From: DSSB01 sp046346845
GTDB taxonomy: Bacteria > UBA10199 > DSSB01
NCBI GenBank assembly: GCA_046346845.1
Contig: JAXMHH010000003.1
Coordinates: 372,001 to 436,000 of the forward strand
Reading direction: 5' to 3'
Length of the DNA stretch: 64,000 bases
The notes under the pieces are model-generated. The model saw only the letters and a list, made by a program, of their open reading frames with translations. It did not search any database and had not been told where the DNA came from. Positions within the stretch are counted from its first letter, which is position 1. Every line of letters starts with the position of its first letter. The position numbers and the translations under genes are program-made. Of the stretch, positions 34,714 through 42,962 are shown in pieces.

Positions 34714-37388
34714 GACTTCGAACCCTCTTCTTTCAAGGCGGCGTGGGCCGCCGCCAAACGGGCCACCGGCACCCGGTAGGGCGAGCAGCTCACATAGTCT
34801 AGTTGGATGCGATGGCAGAACTCGACGGAGCGCGGATCTCCCCCGTGCTCCCCGCAGATGCCCACCTTGAGCTTGGGTTTGGTCTTGCGTCCCAGATCCA
34901 CGGCGTACTTCACCAGGGACCCGACGCCGTCGATGTCCAAGCTGACAAAGGGATCTTCGGGCAGGATTTTCTTCTCGAGATAGGCGGGCAGGAATTTCCC
35001 CGCGTCGTCGCGGGACAGGCCGAAGGTCGTCTGGGTCAGGTCGTTGGTGCCGAAGGAAAAGAAATCGGCCTCCCGGGCGACCTGGTCGGCGGTCAGGGCG
35101 GCGCGGGGCAGCTCGATCATCGTGCCGATCAGATAAGTGAGCTGCACCCCCTGCTCTTTCAGCACCTTCTCGCAGGTCTCGGCGGTGACCTGGCGCATGT
35201 AAGCCAGCTCGTTCACGTGCCCGACGAGCGGGATCATGATTTCGGGGATGATCTTGAAGCCTTCCTGCTTGGCCAGCTCGCAGGCCGCCTCGAGGATGGC
35301 GCGGACCTGCATCTCGTAGATCTCGGGATAGGTGATGCCCAACCGGCAGCCGCGGTGCCCGAGCATGGGGTTGAATTCGTGCAGGGCCTCCAGCTTCTTC
35401 TGGATGCGCTCGATGGGCAGGTCGATCTTCTTGGCGACCTGCGCGATCTCCTCTTCGGTATGGGGGAGGAATTCGTGCAGGGGCGGATCGAGGAGGCGGA
35501 TGGTGACCGGCAGGTCCTTCATCTCGCGGAAGATGCCCTTGAAGTCCCCCTTCTGCATCGGGAGGATCTTGGCCAGGGCCTTCTCGCGGCCTTTGCGGTC
35601 GTCGGCGAGGATCATCTCGCGGACCGCGTCGATCCGCTCGCCCTCGAAAAACATGTGCTCGGTGCGGCAGAGCCCGATGCCCTCCGCGCCGAAGCGCCGC
35701 GCCACCATGGCGTCGTGGGGGGTGTCGGCGTTGGTGCGCACCTTCAGGCGGCGGAATTCGTCGACCCAGGACATGAAGGTCCCGAAATCGCCGGACAGCT
35801 CGGGTTCGATGGTCGGAACCTTGCCCAAGATCACCTCGCCGGTGGAGCCGTTCAAGGTGAGCCAATCGCCCTGCTGGATGACGTGCTCGCCGACGCTCAT
35901 GCGCCGCTCGCGATAGCTGATGGCCAAGTCGCCGCAGCCGGTGACGCAGCACTTGCCCATGCCGCGGGCCACCACCGCCGCGTGGGAGGTCATTCCGCCC
36001 CGCGCGGTCAAAATGCCCTCGGCAACGTGCATGCCGTGAATGTCCTCCGGCGAGGTCTCGAGCCGCACCAGGATAACTTTCTCGCCCTTTTCGGTCTGGT
36101 GCTGGGCCTCCTCGGCGGAAAAGACCACCTTGCCGGAGGCCGCGCCGGGCGAGGCCGGCAGGCCCTTGGCGATCACCTGCTGCTTGGCCTTGGGATCGAG
36201 GCGAGGATGCAGGAGCTGGTCGATCTGGGCGGGGTTGACCCGGAGGATGGCCGTCTTCCGGTCGATCAGGCCCTCGCCGAGCATGTCGACGGCGATCTTC
36301 ACCGCCGCCTGCGCGGTGCGCTTGCCGGTGCGGGTTTGCAGCATCCACACCTTGCCCTGCTCGATGGTGAACTCGATGTCCTGCATATCGCGGTAGTGCT
36401 TCTCGAGCTTTTGGTAGATCGCAACCAGGTCGCGGTAACAATCGGGCAGGACCTCCTCCAGGGAGGGAAGCGTCGAATTGTCGTGCTTCTTGCCTTCGAT
36501 ATTAATGGGCTGCGGGGTACGAATCCCCGCGACGACATCTTCACCCTGGGCGTTGACCAGGAACTCGCCGAAGAAACGTCGGTCTCCCGTGGAGGGATCG
36601 CGGGTGAAGGCCACGCCGGTGGCGCAATCGTTGCCCATGTTGCCGAACACCATGGCCTGCACGTTGACGGCGGTGCCCCATGCCTCGGGGATGCCGTTGA
36701 TGCGGCGGTACTCGATGGCGCGCTTGTTCATCCAGGAGCCGAACACGGCGCCCACCGCGCCCCAGAGCTGCTCGCGGGGATCCTCGGGGAAGGGCTTGCC
36801 GGTCATCTGCAGGACATGCTTCTTGAACACCGCCACGAGCTCTTTCCAGTCCTGGGCGCTCAACTCGGTGTCGAGACGCACCTTCTTGTGCTCCTTGCGC
36901 TCCTCGATCTGGTGCTCGAAGAACTCCCGGTCCACGCCGAGCACCACGTCGGAGAACATCTGGATAAAGCGCCGGTAGGAATCATAGCCAAAGCGCTCGT
37001 CCCCGGAGCGGGCGATCACGCCCTGCACGGTCTGGTCGTTGAGGCCCAGGTTGAGGATGGTGTCCATCATGCCGGGCATGCTGGCGCGGGCCCCGGAGCG
37101 CACGGAGAGCAGGAGGGGCTGCTTGGCGTCGCCGAATTTCAGGCCCATGATCGCCTCGACCTTGGCCAAATTCTCCGCGACCTCGGCCTCGAGGCCCTCG
37201 GGGTAGCGATTGTTGTTTTGGTAGAAGGCGGTGCAGACCTCGGTGGTGATGGTGAAGCCCGGGGGCACCGGAAGGCCGAGCAGGTTCATCTCGGCGAGGT
37301 TGGCACCCTTGCCGCCCAGCAGGTTTTTCATGTCCGCCTTGCCGTCGGCCTTGCCGTTACCGAAAAAATAAACCCAGGGACGTGGCAT
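34710..37388 (-). CDS. ppdK: Pyruvate, phosphate dikinase
   Basis: 892 residues, close to the family norm. Domains in order: ATP-grasp nucleotide-binding domain (start MPRPWVYFFGNGKADG, later GGKGANLAEM), central swivelling domain with catalytic His in GGMTSHAAVVARGMGK (about 455-470), and C-terminal TIM barrel with EHMFFEG, IMIPLVGH, FFSFGTNDLTQTTFG and the CGEHGGDP Cys loop. It interconverts PEP and pyruvate with ATP/AMP/PPi/Pi. First gene of a unit continuing into two propeller lipoproteins. No convincing ribosome site before its ATG. Confidence 0.97.
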   Translation of the reverse strand: MPRPWVYFFGNGKADGKADMKNLLGGKGANLAEMNLLGLPVPPGFTITTEVCTAFYQNNNRYPEGLEAEVAENLAKVEAIMGLKFGDAKQPLLLSVRSGARASMPGMMDTILNLGLNDQTVQGVIARSGDERFGYDSYRRFIQMFSDVVLGVDREFFEHQIEERKEHKKVRLDTELSAQDWKELVAVFKKHVLQMTGKPFPEDPREQLWGAVGAVFGSWMNKRAIEYRRINGIPEAWGTAVNVQAMVFGNMGNDCATGVAFTRDPSTGDRRFFGEFLVNAQGEDVVAGIRTPQPINIEGKKHDNSTLPSLEEVLPDCYRDLVAIYQKLEKHYRDMQDIEFTIEQGKVWMLQTRTGKRTAQAAVKIAVDMLGEGLIDRKTAILRVNPAQIDQLLHPRLDPKAKQQVIAKGLPASPGAASGKVVFSAEEAQHQTEKGEKVILVRLETSPEDIHGMHVAEGILTARGGMTSHAAVVARGMGKCCVTGCGDLAISYRERRMSVGEHVIQQGDWLTLNGSTGEVILGKVPTIEPELSGDFGTFMSWVDEFRRLKVRTNADTPHDAMVARRFGAEGIGLCRTEHMFFEGERIDAVREMILADDRKGREKALAKILPMQKGDFKGIFREMKDLPVTIRLLDPPLHEFLPHTEEEIAQVAKKIDLPIERIQKKLEALHEFNPMLGHRGCRLGITYPEIYEMQVRAILEAACELAKQEGFKIIPEIMIPLVGHVNELAYMRQVTAETCEKVLKEQGVQLTYLIGTMIELPRAALTADQVAREADFFSFGTNDLTQTTFGLSRDDAGKFLPAYLEKKILPEDPFVSLDIDGVGSLVKYAVDLGRKTKPKLKVGICGEHGGDPRSVEFCHRIQLDYVSCSPYRVPVARLAAAHAALKEEGSKS

Positions 37389-37492
37389 ATTGCTTCGCGT
37401 CTCGTTTTGCGCAGCCCGTATCTCGTCTTTTGGATTCGATACGCCCTGCGGATTAAGAGACGCCTCCAGATGATTTCAACAGATGCTACCGC

Positions 37493-38821
37493 TTAAAACC
37501 CGAGGCGGTCTTGGATGTAACGTTCCACCCCTTCGATCGGGATTCGGTCTTGTTTGAGCGTATCCCGGTCGCGAACCGTGACCTGTTTGTCCTCTTCCGA
37601 CTGAAAATCATAGGTGATCGCCAGGGGGGTCCCGATCTCGTCGTGCCGGCGGTAGCGTTTGCCGATGCTGCCGACGTCGTCGTAGTCGGTGACGTAGCGC
37701 TTGCGCAAGGCCTTTTCCAGCCGCATCGCCGGCTCCGCCAGCTTGCGCGAGAGGGGGAAGACCGCGGCCTTCACCGGAGCCACGTTCGGCGAAAAACGCA
37801 TCACCGTGCGCGCCTCACCCTCCACCTCGTCCTCGGCGTAGGCGTCGGCCAGCACCGTCAGCAAGGTCCGGTCGACGCCGAGCGAGGTCTCGACCACGGC
37901 GGGGACGTATTTTTCTTTGGTTTCGTCGTCGAAATAACTGAGGTCCTTGCCGCTCGTCTTGATGTGCTGGCTCAGGTCGTAGTTGGAGCGGTTAGCGATG
38001 CCTTCCAGCTCGGAGAAGCCGAAGGGAAACTCGTATTCGACGTCCGTGCAGCCTTTCGCATAATGGGCCAGCTCGTCCTGGGCGTGCACCCGCTTGCGCA
38101 GCTTCTCCGGCTTGATGCCGAGGTCGAGGAACCACTGGAAGCGCTCGGCCACCCAGAACTCGTACCACTTCTGCATCTCGGCTTCTTCGGGCTTGACGAA
38201 AAACTCCATCTCCATCTGCTCGAACTCGCGCGAGCGGAAGATGAAGTTGCGCGGCGTGATCTCGTTGCGGAAGCTCTTTCCGATCTGGGCGATGCCGAAG
38301 GGGATCTTTTGCCGGGAGACGATCTGGACGTTCTTGAATTGGGTGAAGATCGACTGGCAGGTCTCGGGCCGCAGGTAGGCGCGGGCCGAATCGTCTTGCA
38401 GAGCGCCGACGAAGGTCTCGAACATCAGGTTGAATTGGCGCACCTCGGTCAGCTCGCCCGGTCCCTTCTTGTCTTGCGCGCAGGAATGAACCGTCAGCGA
38501 GGGCTTTTGCGGGCAGGGAATGCCTTCGATGTGATCCGCCCGAAACCGCCCCTTGCAGGTCTTGCAGTCGACCATGGGGTCGGAAAAGCTGGCCACGTGG
38601 CCGCTGGCGACCCAGGTCTGGGGATGGCAGATGATGGAGGTGTCCACGCCGACCACGTCGTCGCGCAGGCGGACCATGCGTTGCCACCAGAAATTCTTGA
38701 TGTTGTTCCTTAATTCGACGCCGACCGGGCCGTAGTCCCAAAATCCGTTGATCCCACCGTAGATCTCACTGGACTGGAAGATAAAACCTCTGCGTTTGGC
38801 GAGAGAGACGAGTTTTTCCAT
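37493..38821 (-). CDS. glyS: Glycyl-tRNA synthetase, homodimeric class II type
   Basis: 442 residues from MEKLVSLAKRRGFIFQSSEIYGG. Motif 2 FRNEITPRNFIF, REFEQMEMEFF, motif 3 ETSLGVDRTLL, Gly-binding loop GFSELEGIANRSNYDL, and a C-terminal anticodon-binding domain that starts APVKAAVFPL. Zinc-type CxxC (CKTC) and CPQK lie in the insert. This alpha2 form replaces the alpha2beta2 GlyQ/GlyS pair of most proteobacteria. An upstream TTG gives 12 more residues, but ATG 38821 gives the family start. Confidence 0.95.
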   Translation of the reverse strand: MEKLVSLAKRRGFIFQSSEIYGGINGFWDYGPVGVELRNNIKNFWWQRMVRLRDDVVGVDTSIICHPQTWVASGHVASFSDPMVDCKTCKGRFRADHIEGIPCPQKPSLTVHSCAQDKKGPGELTEVRQFNLMFETFVGALQDDSARAYLRPETCQSIFTQFKNVQIVSRQKIPFGIAQIGKSFRNEITPRNFIFRSREFEQMEMEFFVKPEEAEMQKWYEFWVAERFQWFLDLGIKPEKLRKRVHAQDELAHYAKGCTDVEYEFPFGFSELEGIANRSNYDLSQHIKTSGKDLSYFDDETKEKYVPAVVETSLGVDRTLLTVLADAYAEDEVEGEARTVMRFSPNVAPVKAAVFPLSRKLAEPAMRLEKALRKRYVTDYDDVGSIGKRYRRHDEIGTPLAITYDFQSEEDKQVTVRDRDTLKQDRIPIEGVERYIQDRLGF

Positions 38822-38857
38822 GAAACGGAGCCAGGAAGCGCCGGGGCTAAGAAGCAA

Positions 38858-38886
38858 AGAGGCAAAGCCTAATCCACTTTGCCTCT
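38858..38886 (-). promoter_or_regulatory. Hairpin in the 5' leader of glyS
   Basis: Perfect 10-bp stem AGAGGCAAAG / CTTTGCCTCT with a nine-base loop; on the minus strand it is followed by TTTGCTTCTT and lies 37 bases before the glyS ATG. It may act as an attenuator or terminator. No T-box core sequence is seen upstream. Confidence 0.4.
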
Positions 38887-38981
38887 GGGCCTCCAGGCGC
38901 CACGCTTCCCGCCTTCACCTTCGTAAAAAACGGCCTTCACCACCCCAAAATAGGGGGAAGAAGACCGCGCAAGCTTGGGCT

Positions 38982-39010
38982 CGACTATCCCCGCCCCCCC
39001 GCGCTGTCAA
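38982..39010 (-). promoter_or_regulatory. Candidate promoter of glyS
   Basis: Minus strand TTGACA (39005-39010), 17 bases of very G-rich spacer, TAGTCG (38982-38987). It would give a leader of about 155 bases containing the 10-bp hairpin. Confidence 0.35.
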
Positions 39011-39090
39011 GCCAAAAGCTTTAAGTTTCACGCGCGGTTAGCCGCGAGTTTTCGATTGCAATTTCCTTCGCCTTCCTTTTAAAAACCCCT

Positions 39091-40374
39091 ATGCGAAAAA
39101 TCTCCACCGCGGCGTGTACTGTCCTCGTGGGCCTGGCGCTCCTTCCCGCCTGCGGGAAGGGCCGAAAAAAAGAAATCCCCGGTCCCAACGACAAGGTCTT
39201 CAAAGTCTCCACCGCCGAGGTGCAAAGCCGAGATATCCCCGACGGGATCGATCTCCCCGGCACCTTCACCCCCTCGCAACGCCTTTTAATCAAAAGCGAT
39301 TTCACGGGTAAGGTCCAGGCCCTCGCGGTCATCGAAGGGCAACAGGTCGCCGTCGGCGACGCCCTGCTCAAGATCGAGGATGAAAAGCTCCCCTATGTCT
39401 TGGATCGCCAGCGCGCCGAACTGCGCGAGGCGGAGGCCCAGCTCGAGCTCGACAGCAAGGCCGCCGGCGCTACCCCTGAGGAGAACGCCGAGGCCACCTT
39501 CGAAGCCAGCATGATGGAGCAACCCCCCATCCCTAATGAGGAGAACCCGGAGAATCCGCCCGAGGCCAATCTAGCGCCCGGCCAAGCGACCCCGGAGGCC
39601 ACCGAAAACACCCCCTTCCCGGTAACCATCCCCAGGCCCTTCCCCTTCCGGAATCAGGCCCGTAAGGGAATCCTGCCGGTGCGCCCGGCCCCCGCACCCC
39701 AACAAAACCCCGAGGCCTCGGAAAACCGCATCGGCTTAGACCAGGCCAAGATCGATCGCATCAAGGCGGAAATCGCGCTCTCCGAAAAGCAATTGGCCGG
39801 CAGCACGATCCTGGCCACGGTCGACGGTTTCGTCTCCAAGGTCAATATCGCCGAGGGTTCCTCGGTGAAGCCCGACGATCCGCTGCTCGAGATCGTCAAG
39901 ACCAATCCGATCGAATTGACCGTCGCCATTCCCAAATCCGACGTGGGCCGCCTCAACAAAAGCATGGACGCCAAGGTCAGCGTCACCGACCTCGGCCAAG
40001 AGACTCTGGACGGCGAGATCAGCTTCATCGGCGCCGAGCTCGATGCCACCAAAAAGACGCTCGAATTGCGGGTGCGCGTTGCCAACCCTGAACTCCGCAT
40101 CAAGGCGGGGATGGAGGGCATCGCCCACCTCGCGATCGCCAATAAAACCCATCCGGCCCTGCTGATTCCCGCCGCCGCCATCCGCAGCGAGGGAGACAAG
40201 AAATACGTTTATGTGGTTCGCGGCCAAGTGGCCGAGCGTCGTGAAGTGACCTTGGGCGGCGGCGCCGAAGGGCTGATCGAGATCAAGAAAGGGCTGAAGG
40301 CCGGAGAGCGCGTCGTCACCAGGGGCTTGGACGAGCTGAAAGACGAAGAGGAGTTCGTCAAGGCTTCCTCCTAA
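39091..40374 (+). CDS. Orphan periplasmic adaptor lipoprotein of an RND/MFP type
   Basis: 427 residues, lipobox LLPAC with Cys 21. Adaptor architecture: first half of the lipoyl domain (SDFTGKVQALAVIEGQQVAVGDALLKI), a short helix, second lipoyl half (LAGSTILATVDGFVSKVNIAEGSSVKPDD), beta-barrel and membrane-proximal domain (ERREVTLGGGAEGLIEI, LKAGERVVTRGLDELKD). The alpha-hairpin is interrupted by about 85 Pro/Glu/Asn-rich residues (about 130-215). No inner-membrane pump or outer-membrane channel lies nearby, so partners are encoded elsewhere or the role differs. Confidence 0.85.
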   Translation: MRKISTAACTVLVGLALLPACGKGRKKEIPGPNDKVFKVSTAEVQSRDIPDGIDLPGTFTPSQRLLIKSDFTGKVQALAVIEGQQVAVGDALLKIEDEKLPYVLDRQRAELREAEAQLELDSKAAGATPEENAEATFEASMMEQPPIPNEENPENPPEANLAPGQATPEATENTPFPVTIPRPFPFRNQARKGILPVRPAPAPQQNPEASENRIGLDQAKIDRIKAEIALSEKQLAGSTILATVDGFVSKVNIAEGSSVKPDDPLLEIVKTNPIELTVAIPKSDVGRLNKSMDAKVSVTDLGQETLDGEISFIGAELDATKKTLELRVRVANPELRIKAGMEGIAHLAIANKTHPALLIPAAAIRSEGDKKYVYVVRGQVAERREVTLGGGAEGLIEIKKGLKAGERVVTRGLDELKDEEEFVKASS

Positions 40375-40442
40375 ACCAAGCGGGCAAAAGGCGAATATCC
40401 ATCGCCAGGCAAGCCGCGCGGTCGCAGGGATTGATATAAAGA

Positions 40443-40640
40443 TTATTCGCGGAAGAGTTCTTCGGCGGGGATTCGTACCGTATCTTCCATGTCGTCCTTG
40501 GATTTCTCGTGGAGCAGGGACTCAGAGACCAGGACAACCTTACCCAAGACATTGCCGTTGTGGGGATTGAAGGCGAGGTCGAGCCCTCGCGTATCGTAGC
40601 TTTTACCGTTGATGAAGAGCTGGTATTTTTTCGGATCCAT
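40443..40640 (-). CDS. 65-residue protein resembling the N-terminal strand region of aldehyde dehydrogenases
   Basis: Starts ATG at 40640. LFINGKSYDTRGLDLAFNP, then NGNVLGKVVLVSE, resembles the opening beta-strands of the ALDH superfamily (LFINGKW..., NPATGEVIGKV...). After about 45 residues it diverges to HEKSKDDMEDTVRIPAEELF and stops, without the Rossmann fold or catalytic Cys. Either a remnant of a decayed ALDH gene or a small independent protein that reuses this fold. Weak GGGG-type ribosome site. Confidence 0.5.
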   Translation of the reverse strand: MDPKKYQLFINGKSYDTRGLDLAFNPHNGNVLGKVVLVSESLLHEKSKDDMEDTVRIPAEELFRE

Positions 40641-40686
40641 TTAGAGAGCCCCGGATTTTCGAATGAATTAACACGGCTGGGAAAAA

Positions 40687-40715
40687 TTGACAAGACAGGG
40701 CACCGCTAAATCGGT
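40687..40715 (+). promoter_or_regulatory. Candidate promoter upstream of the tandem UspA gene
   Basis: TTGACA (40687-40692) followed after 17 bases by ATCGGT, a poor -10. About 35 bases before the start. The -35 alone is convincing. Confidence 0.3.
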
Positions 40716-40751
40716 ATCCTTTTCGCATAGATCCAACTTTGGAGCGTTATT

Positions 40752-41588
40752 ATGTACAAAAATATCTTAGTTTGTCTGGACGGCGGAGCTGCGGACACCT
40801 CGATCATCAATGCCGCCCTGTATTTAGGACAAAAACTGAAGGCCAAGCTGCACGGCCTCACCGTGCAGGACATCCTTACCCTGGAAGGGCCCCTCATGTA
40901 TGACATCTCCGGGGCCATGGCCTTCATCCCCCAACTCAACCTCTTGGAGGAAACCCGCAAGGTCATGGAAGAACGCTCCAAGAATATCCTGACCGGCTTC
41001 GTCAAGGCCTGCGAGGAGGTCGGCGTGGCCCATCACGAGACCATCGCCGAGGGAATCGTCCACAAGGTCATTTTGGAAAAGGCCCAATTGAACGATCTGA
41101 CCATCCTCGGGAGGCGGGGGCTGAACTACGAGCTCGACAAAGAGCTGCTCGGTTCCACCACCGATCGCGTAGTCAGCAAATCCAAGACGCCCGTGCTGGT
41201 GCTGACCCACGATTTTCAGGATTTGAAAAACCCGCTCCTGGCCTACGACGGCTCGCCCCAGGCCCGCGAAGCCCTGGCCACGGCGGCGAAGCTATGCGTC
41301 GACCTGCAATTGCCGCTGACGGTGCTCCACGTCGGCAAGGACGCGCAGGAATCGGAGCGCGTCCTCCTGGAGGCCAAAGAATACCTCGACGCCTACAAGA
41401 TCTTGACGAAGTACGAAAAGTCCGAAGGCAAGCCCCACAGCGAAGTCCCGGCCTACGCCAAGCTGCACAACCACGACTTGCTCGTCCTCGGGGCCCGCGG
41501 CCACGGCCGGATCATGGATTTCATCCTCGGCTCCACCACCGAGTACGCCCTGTGGAGCGGCAACTGTCACGTCCTCGTCGACCAATAA
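40752..41588 (+). CDS. Tandem universal stress protein (UspA family)
   Basis: 278 residues, two Usp domains: residues 1-145 starting MYKNILVCLDGG and ending LGSTTDRVVSKSKTPVLV, and about 150-278 starting PLLAYDGSPQAREAL. The second has the full ATP-binding motif G-x2-G-x9-GST (GARGHGRIMDFILGSTT); the first has one extra residue in the same loop. Double-Usp proteins respond to starvation and envelope stress in other bacteria; their mechanism is not settled. The next gene begins five bases later. Confidence 0.92.
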   Translation: MYKNILVCLDGGAADTSIINAALYLGQKLKAKLHGLTVQDILTLEGPLMYDISGAMAFIPQLNLLEETRKVMEERSKNILTGFVKACEEVGVAHHETIAEGIVHKVILEKAQLNDLTILGRRGLNYELDKELLGSTTDRVVSKSKTPVLVLTHDFQDLKNPLLAYDGSPQAREALATAAKLCVDLQLPLTVLHVGKDAQESERVLLEAKEYLDAYKILTKYEKSEGKPHSEVPAYAKLHNHDLLVLGARGHGRIMDFILGSTTEYALWSGNCHVLVDQ

Positions 41589-41592
41589 GGCC

Positions 41593-42357
41593 ATGGCTCC
41601 CGCTCGCTTAGCCGGATTCCGGGTCTTCCTCTTGGCGGCTTTGCTGGCCTGGTCCCCTGGCTTGGTCCGCGGGGCGCGGGCCGTCAGCTACCGCAACCTG
41701 GAACCGGGCCTGGATTACGGAAACCTCAGCCCGGACGCCTCTACCAAGGTGCATCTGCTTAAGGTTGACCTCAAGCACTTCAAGGTCAAGGTGCTGGACG
41801 CGCGCGACTGGAAAAGCCGGACCCTGCCCGTGAAGAGCTTCGCGGAAAAAAGCCGCGCCCTCGCCGCCATCAACGCGAATTTCTTCGACCCGCAAGACCA
41901 ACCGCTGGGCCTCGTGCTGCAGGAAGGCAAGCTCAAGAGCCCTCCGAAAAAGATCTCCTGGTGGGCCGCTCTGCTCTTGAAAGGAGACCGGGCCGCCATC
42001 GAGAAGGCCTTCGAGAAAGACTACGTGCTGAATTACGAGAACGGAGTGCAGGCGGGCCCTCGCCTGGTGGTCGGCGGGCGCGCCCCGAAGCTCAAGGAGG
42101 AATTCTCGCCGAAATCCGCGATCGGCGTCGATCGACAGGGGCATTTGGTCTTCGTCGTCACCCAGGGCAGCATCGAGATCAACCAATTGGCCCAATTGCT
42201 GGCGAAAAAGGAAAAGGACGGGGGCGTCGGCCTCGCGAACGCCCTCAATCTCGACGGCGGTTCCTCCGCCCAATTTTTCGCCAAGGTCGGCGACTTGGAT
42301 CTATCGATCCCGGGCTTCGCCACGGTGCCCATCGCCCTGGGCCTGTTTCGAAAATAA
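41593..42357 (+). CDS. Secreted phosphodiester glycosidase (NAGPA/DUF2233 family)
   Basis: 254 residues. Signal peptide (FRVFLLAALLAWSPGLVRG, cut near ARA). NAGPA-domain marks: HLLKVDLKHFKVKVLDA, AAINANFFDPQDQPLGLVL, QAGPRLVVGG, SAIGVDRQGHLVFVV and the C-terminal NLDGGSSAQFF. Eukaryotic NAGPA removes GlcNAc-phosphate caps; bacterial members act on cell-surface or exopolysaccharide phosphodiesters, the exact substrate being unknown. It is spaced four bases after the Usp gene, suggesting co-expression. Confidence 0.88.
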   Translation: MAPARLAGFRVFLLAALLAWSPGLVRGARAVSYRNLEPGLDYGNLSPDASTKVHLLKVDLKHFKVKVLDARDWKSRTLPVKSFAEKSRALAAINANFFDPQDQPLGLVLQEGKLKSPPKKISWWAALLLKGDRAAIEKAFEKDYVLNYENGVQAGPRLVVGGRAPKLKEEFSPKSAIGVDRQGHLVFVVTQGSIEINQLAQLLAKKEKDGGVGLANALNLDGGSSAQFFAKVGDLDLSIPGFATVPIALGLFRK

Positions 42358-42378
42358 TTTTTCTTCGCATAGAGAGGG

Positions 42379-42418
42379 AAAAAATATGGGGGAGCGAGCC
42401 CTCCGGCCTCGCTCCCCC
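42379..42418 (-). terminator. Bidirectional intrinsic terminator
   Basis: Perfect 11-bp stem GGGGGAGCGAG / CTCGCTCCCCC (42388-42418). On the minus strand it is followed by ATATTTTTT, a typical U-tract, so it ends the leftward 42474-44324 unit; the same hairpin probably also stops the rightward NAGPA gene. Confidence 0.8.
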
Positions 42419-42473
42419 GGGGTTTCCTATCCTACGGCTTTCCAGCCCTGAGCAAGATCCCGGAACTCCAAAA

Positions 42474-42941
42474 TCACTTACCCAGCTTCAACCGCCCCGC
42501 AGGCAGGACTTCACGCAGCGTTTCCCAAAAAAAGGCCCGCGGCCGGATTTCGCGCAGCTCCACGACGGTGCCCCGCTCGCGTCCTTGAGCCGGTCGCGCC
42601 TCCTCCAGGGCCGTCGGGCCTTGCCCCGATTGCAACAGGGATTCGATCTCCGCGGGTTCGACACCGCGGACTTGAGGATCGAGATGATCCCGAATAAAGT
42701 CGCGCACCTCCTGCCAGGGCAGATAACCCAGCTTCCGCGCCGAGGTCCCGGCGATCTGGCAGAATTGCTTGCTGTCTTGCGAAGACCACACCACCAGCTC
42801 TCCCCCCCGGGTCGGCAGCTTTCCGATGCAGACGTCACCGGACTGCTTGACGGGACGCCCGGCGGCGCGGCGCGCTAGGGTCTCCAGGGTCTCCGGTTTG
42901 GCGCCGGCGGGCGCCGTGGAAATTTTATTGGAATCCGACAT
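42474..42941 (-). CDS. Protein of unknown family (155 residues), partner of the 453-residue protein
   Basis: Start ATG at 42941 with AAGGAG five bases upstream (a GTG two codons earlier has no ribosome site). No signal or membrane segment. An N-terminal Ser/Ala-rich stretch precedes a globular part with KLPTRGGELVVWSSQDSKQF, CQIAGTSARKLGYLPW and VRDFIRDHLDPQVRG, then a basic, Arg-rich tail ending RLKLGK. I recognise no family. It starts 21 bases after the upstream gene's stop and the two form one leftward unit. Composition is as GC-rich as the rest of the window. Confidence 0.68.
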   Translation of the reverse strand: MSDSNKISTAPAGAKPETLETLARRAAGRPVKQSGDVCIGKLPTRGGELVVWSSQDSKQFCQIAGTSARKLGYLPWQEVRDFIRDHLDPQVRGVEPAEIESLLQSGQGPTALEEARPAQGRERGTVVELREIRPRAFFWETLREVLPAGRLKLGK

Positions 42942-42962
42942 ATTCACTCCTTGTCTGAGAGA

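Noticed and set aside
34803..37496. 897-codon plus-strand frame opposite ppdK
   Set aside because: Mirror of ppdK, no recognisable motif.
38822..39004. Possible T-box riboswitch before glyS
   Set aside because: The conserved T-box core and specifier hairpin are not found; only a simple hairpin is present.
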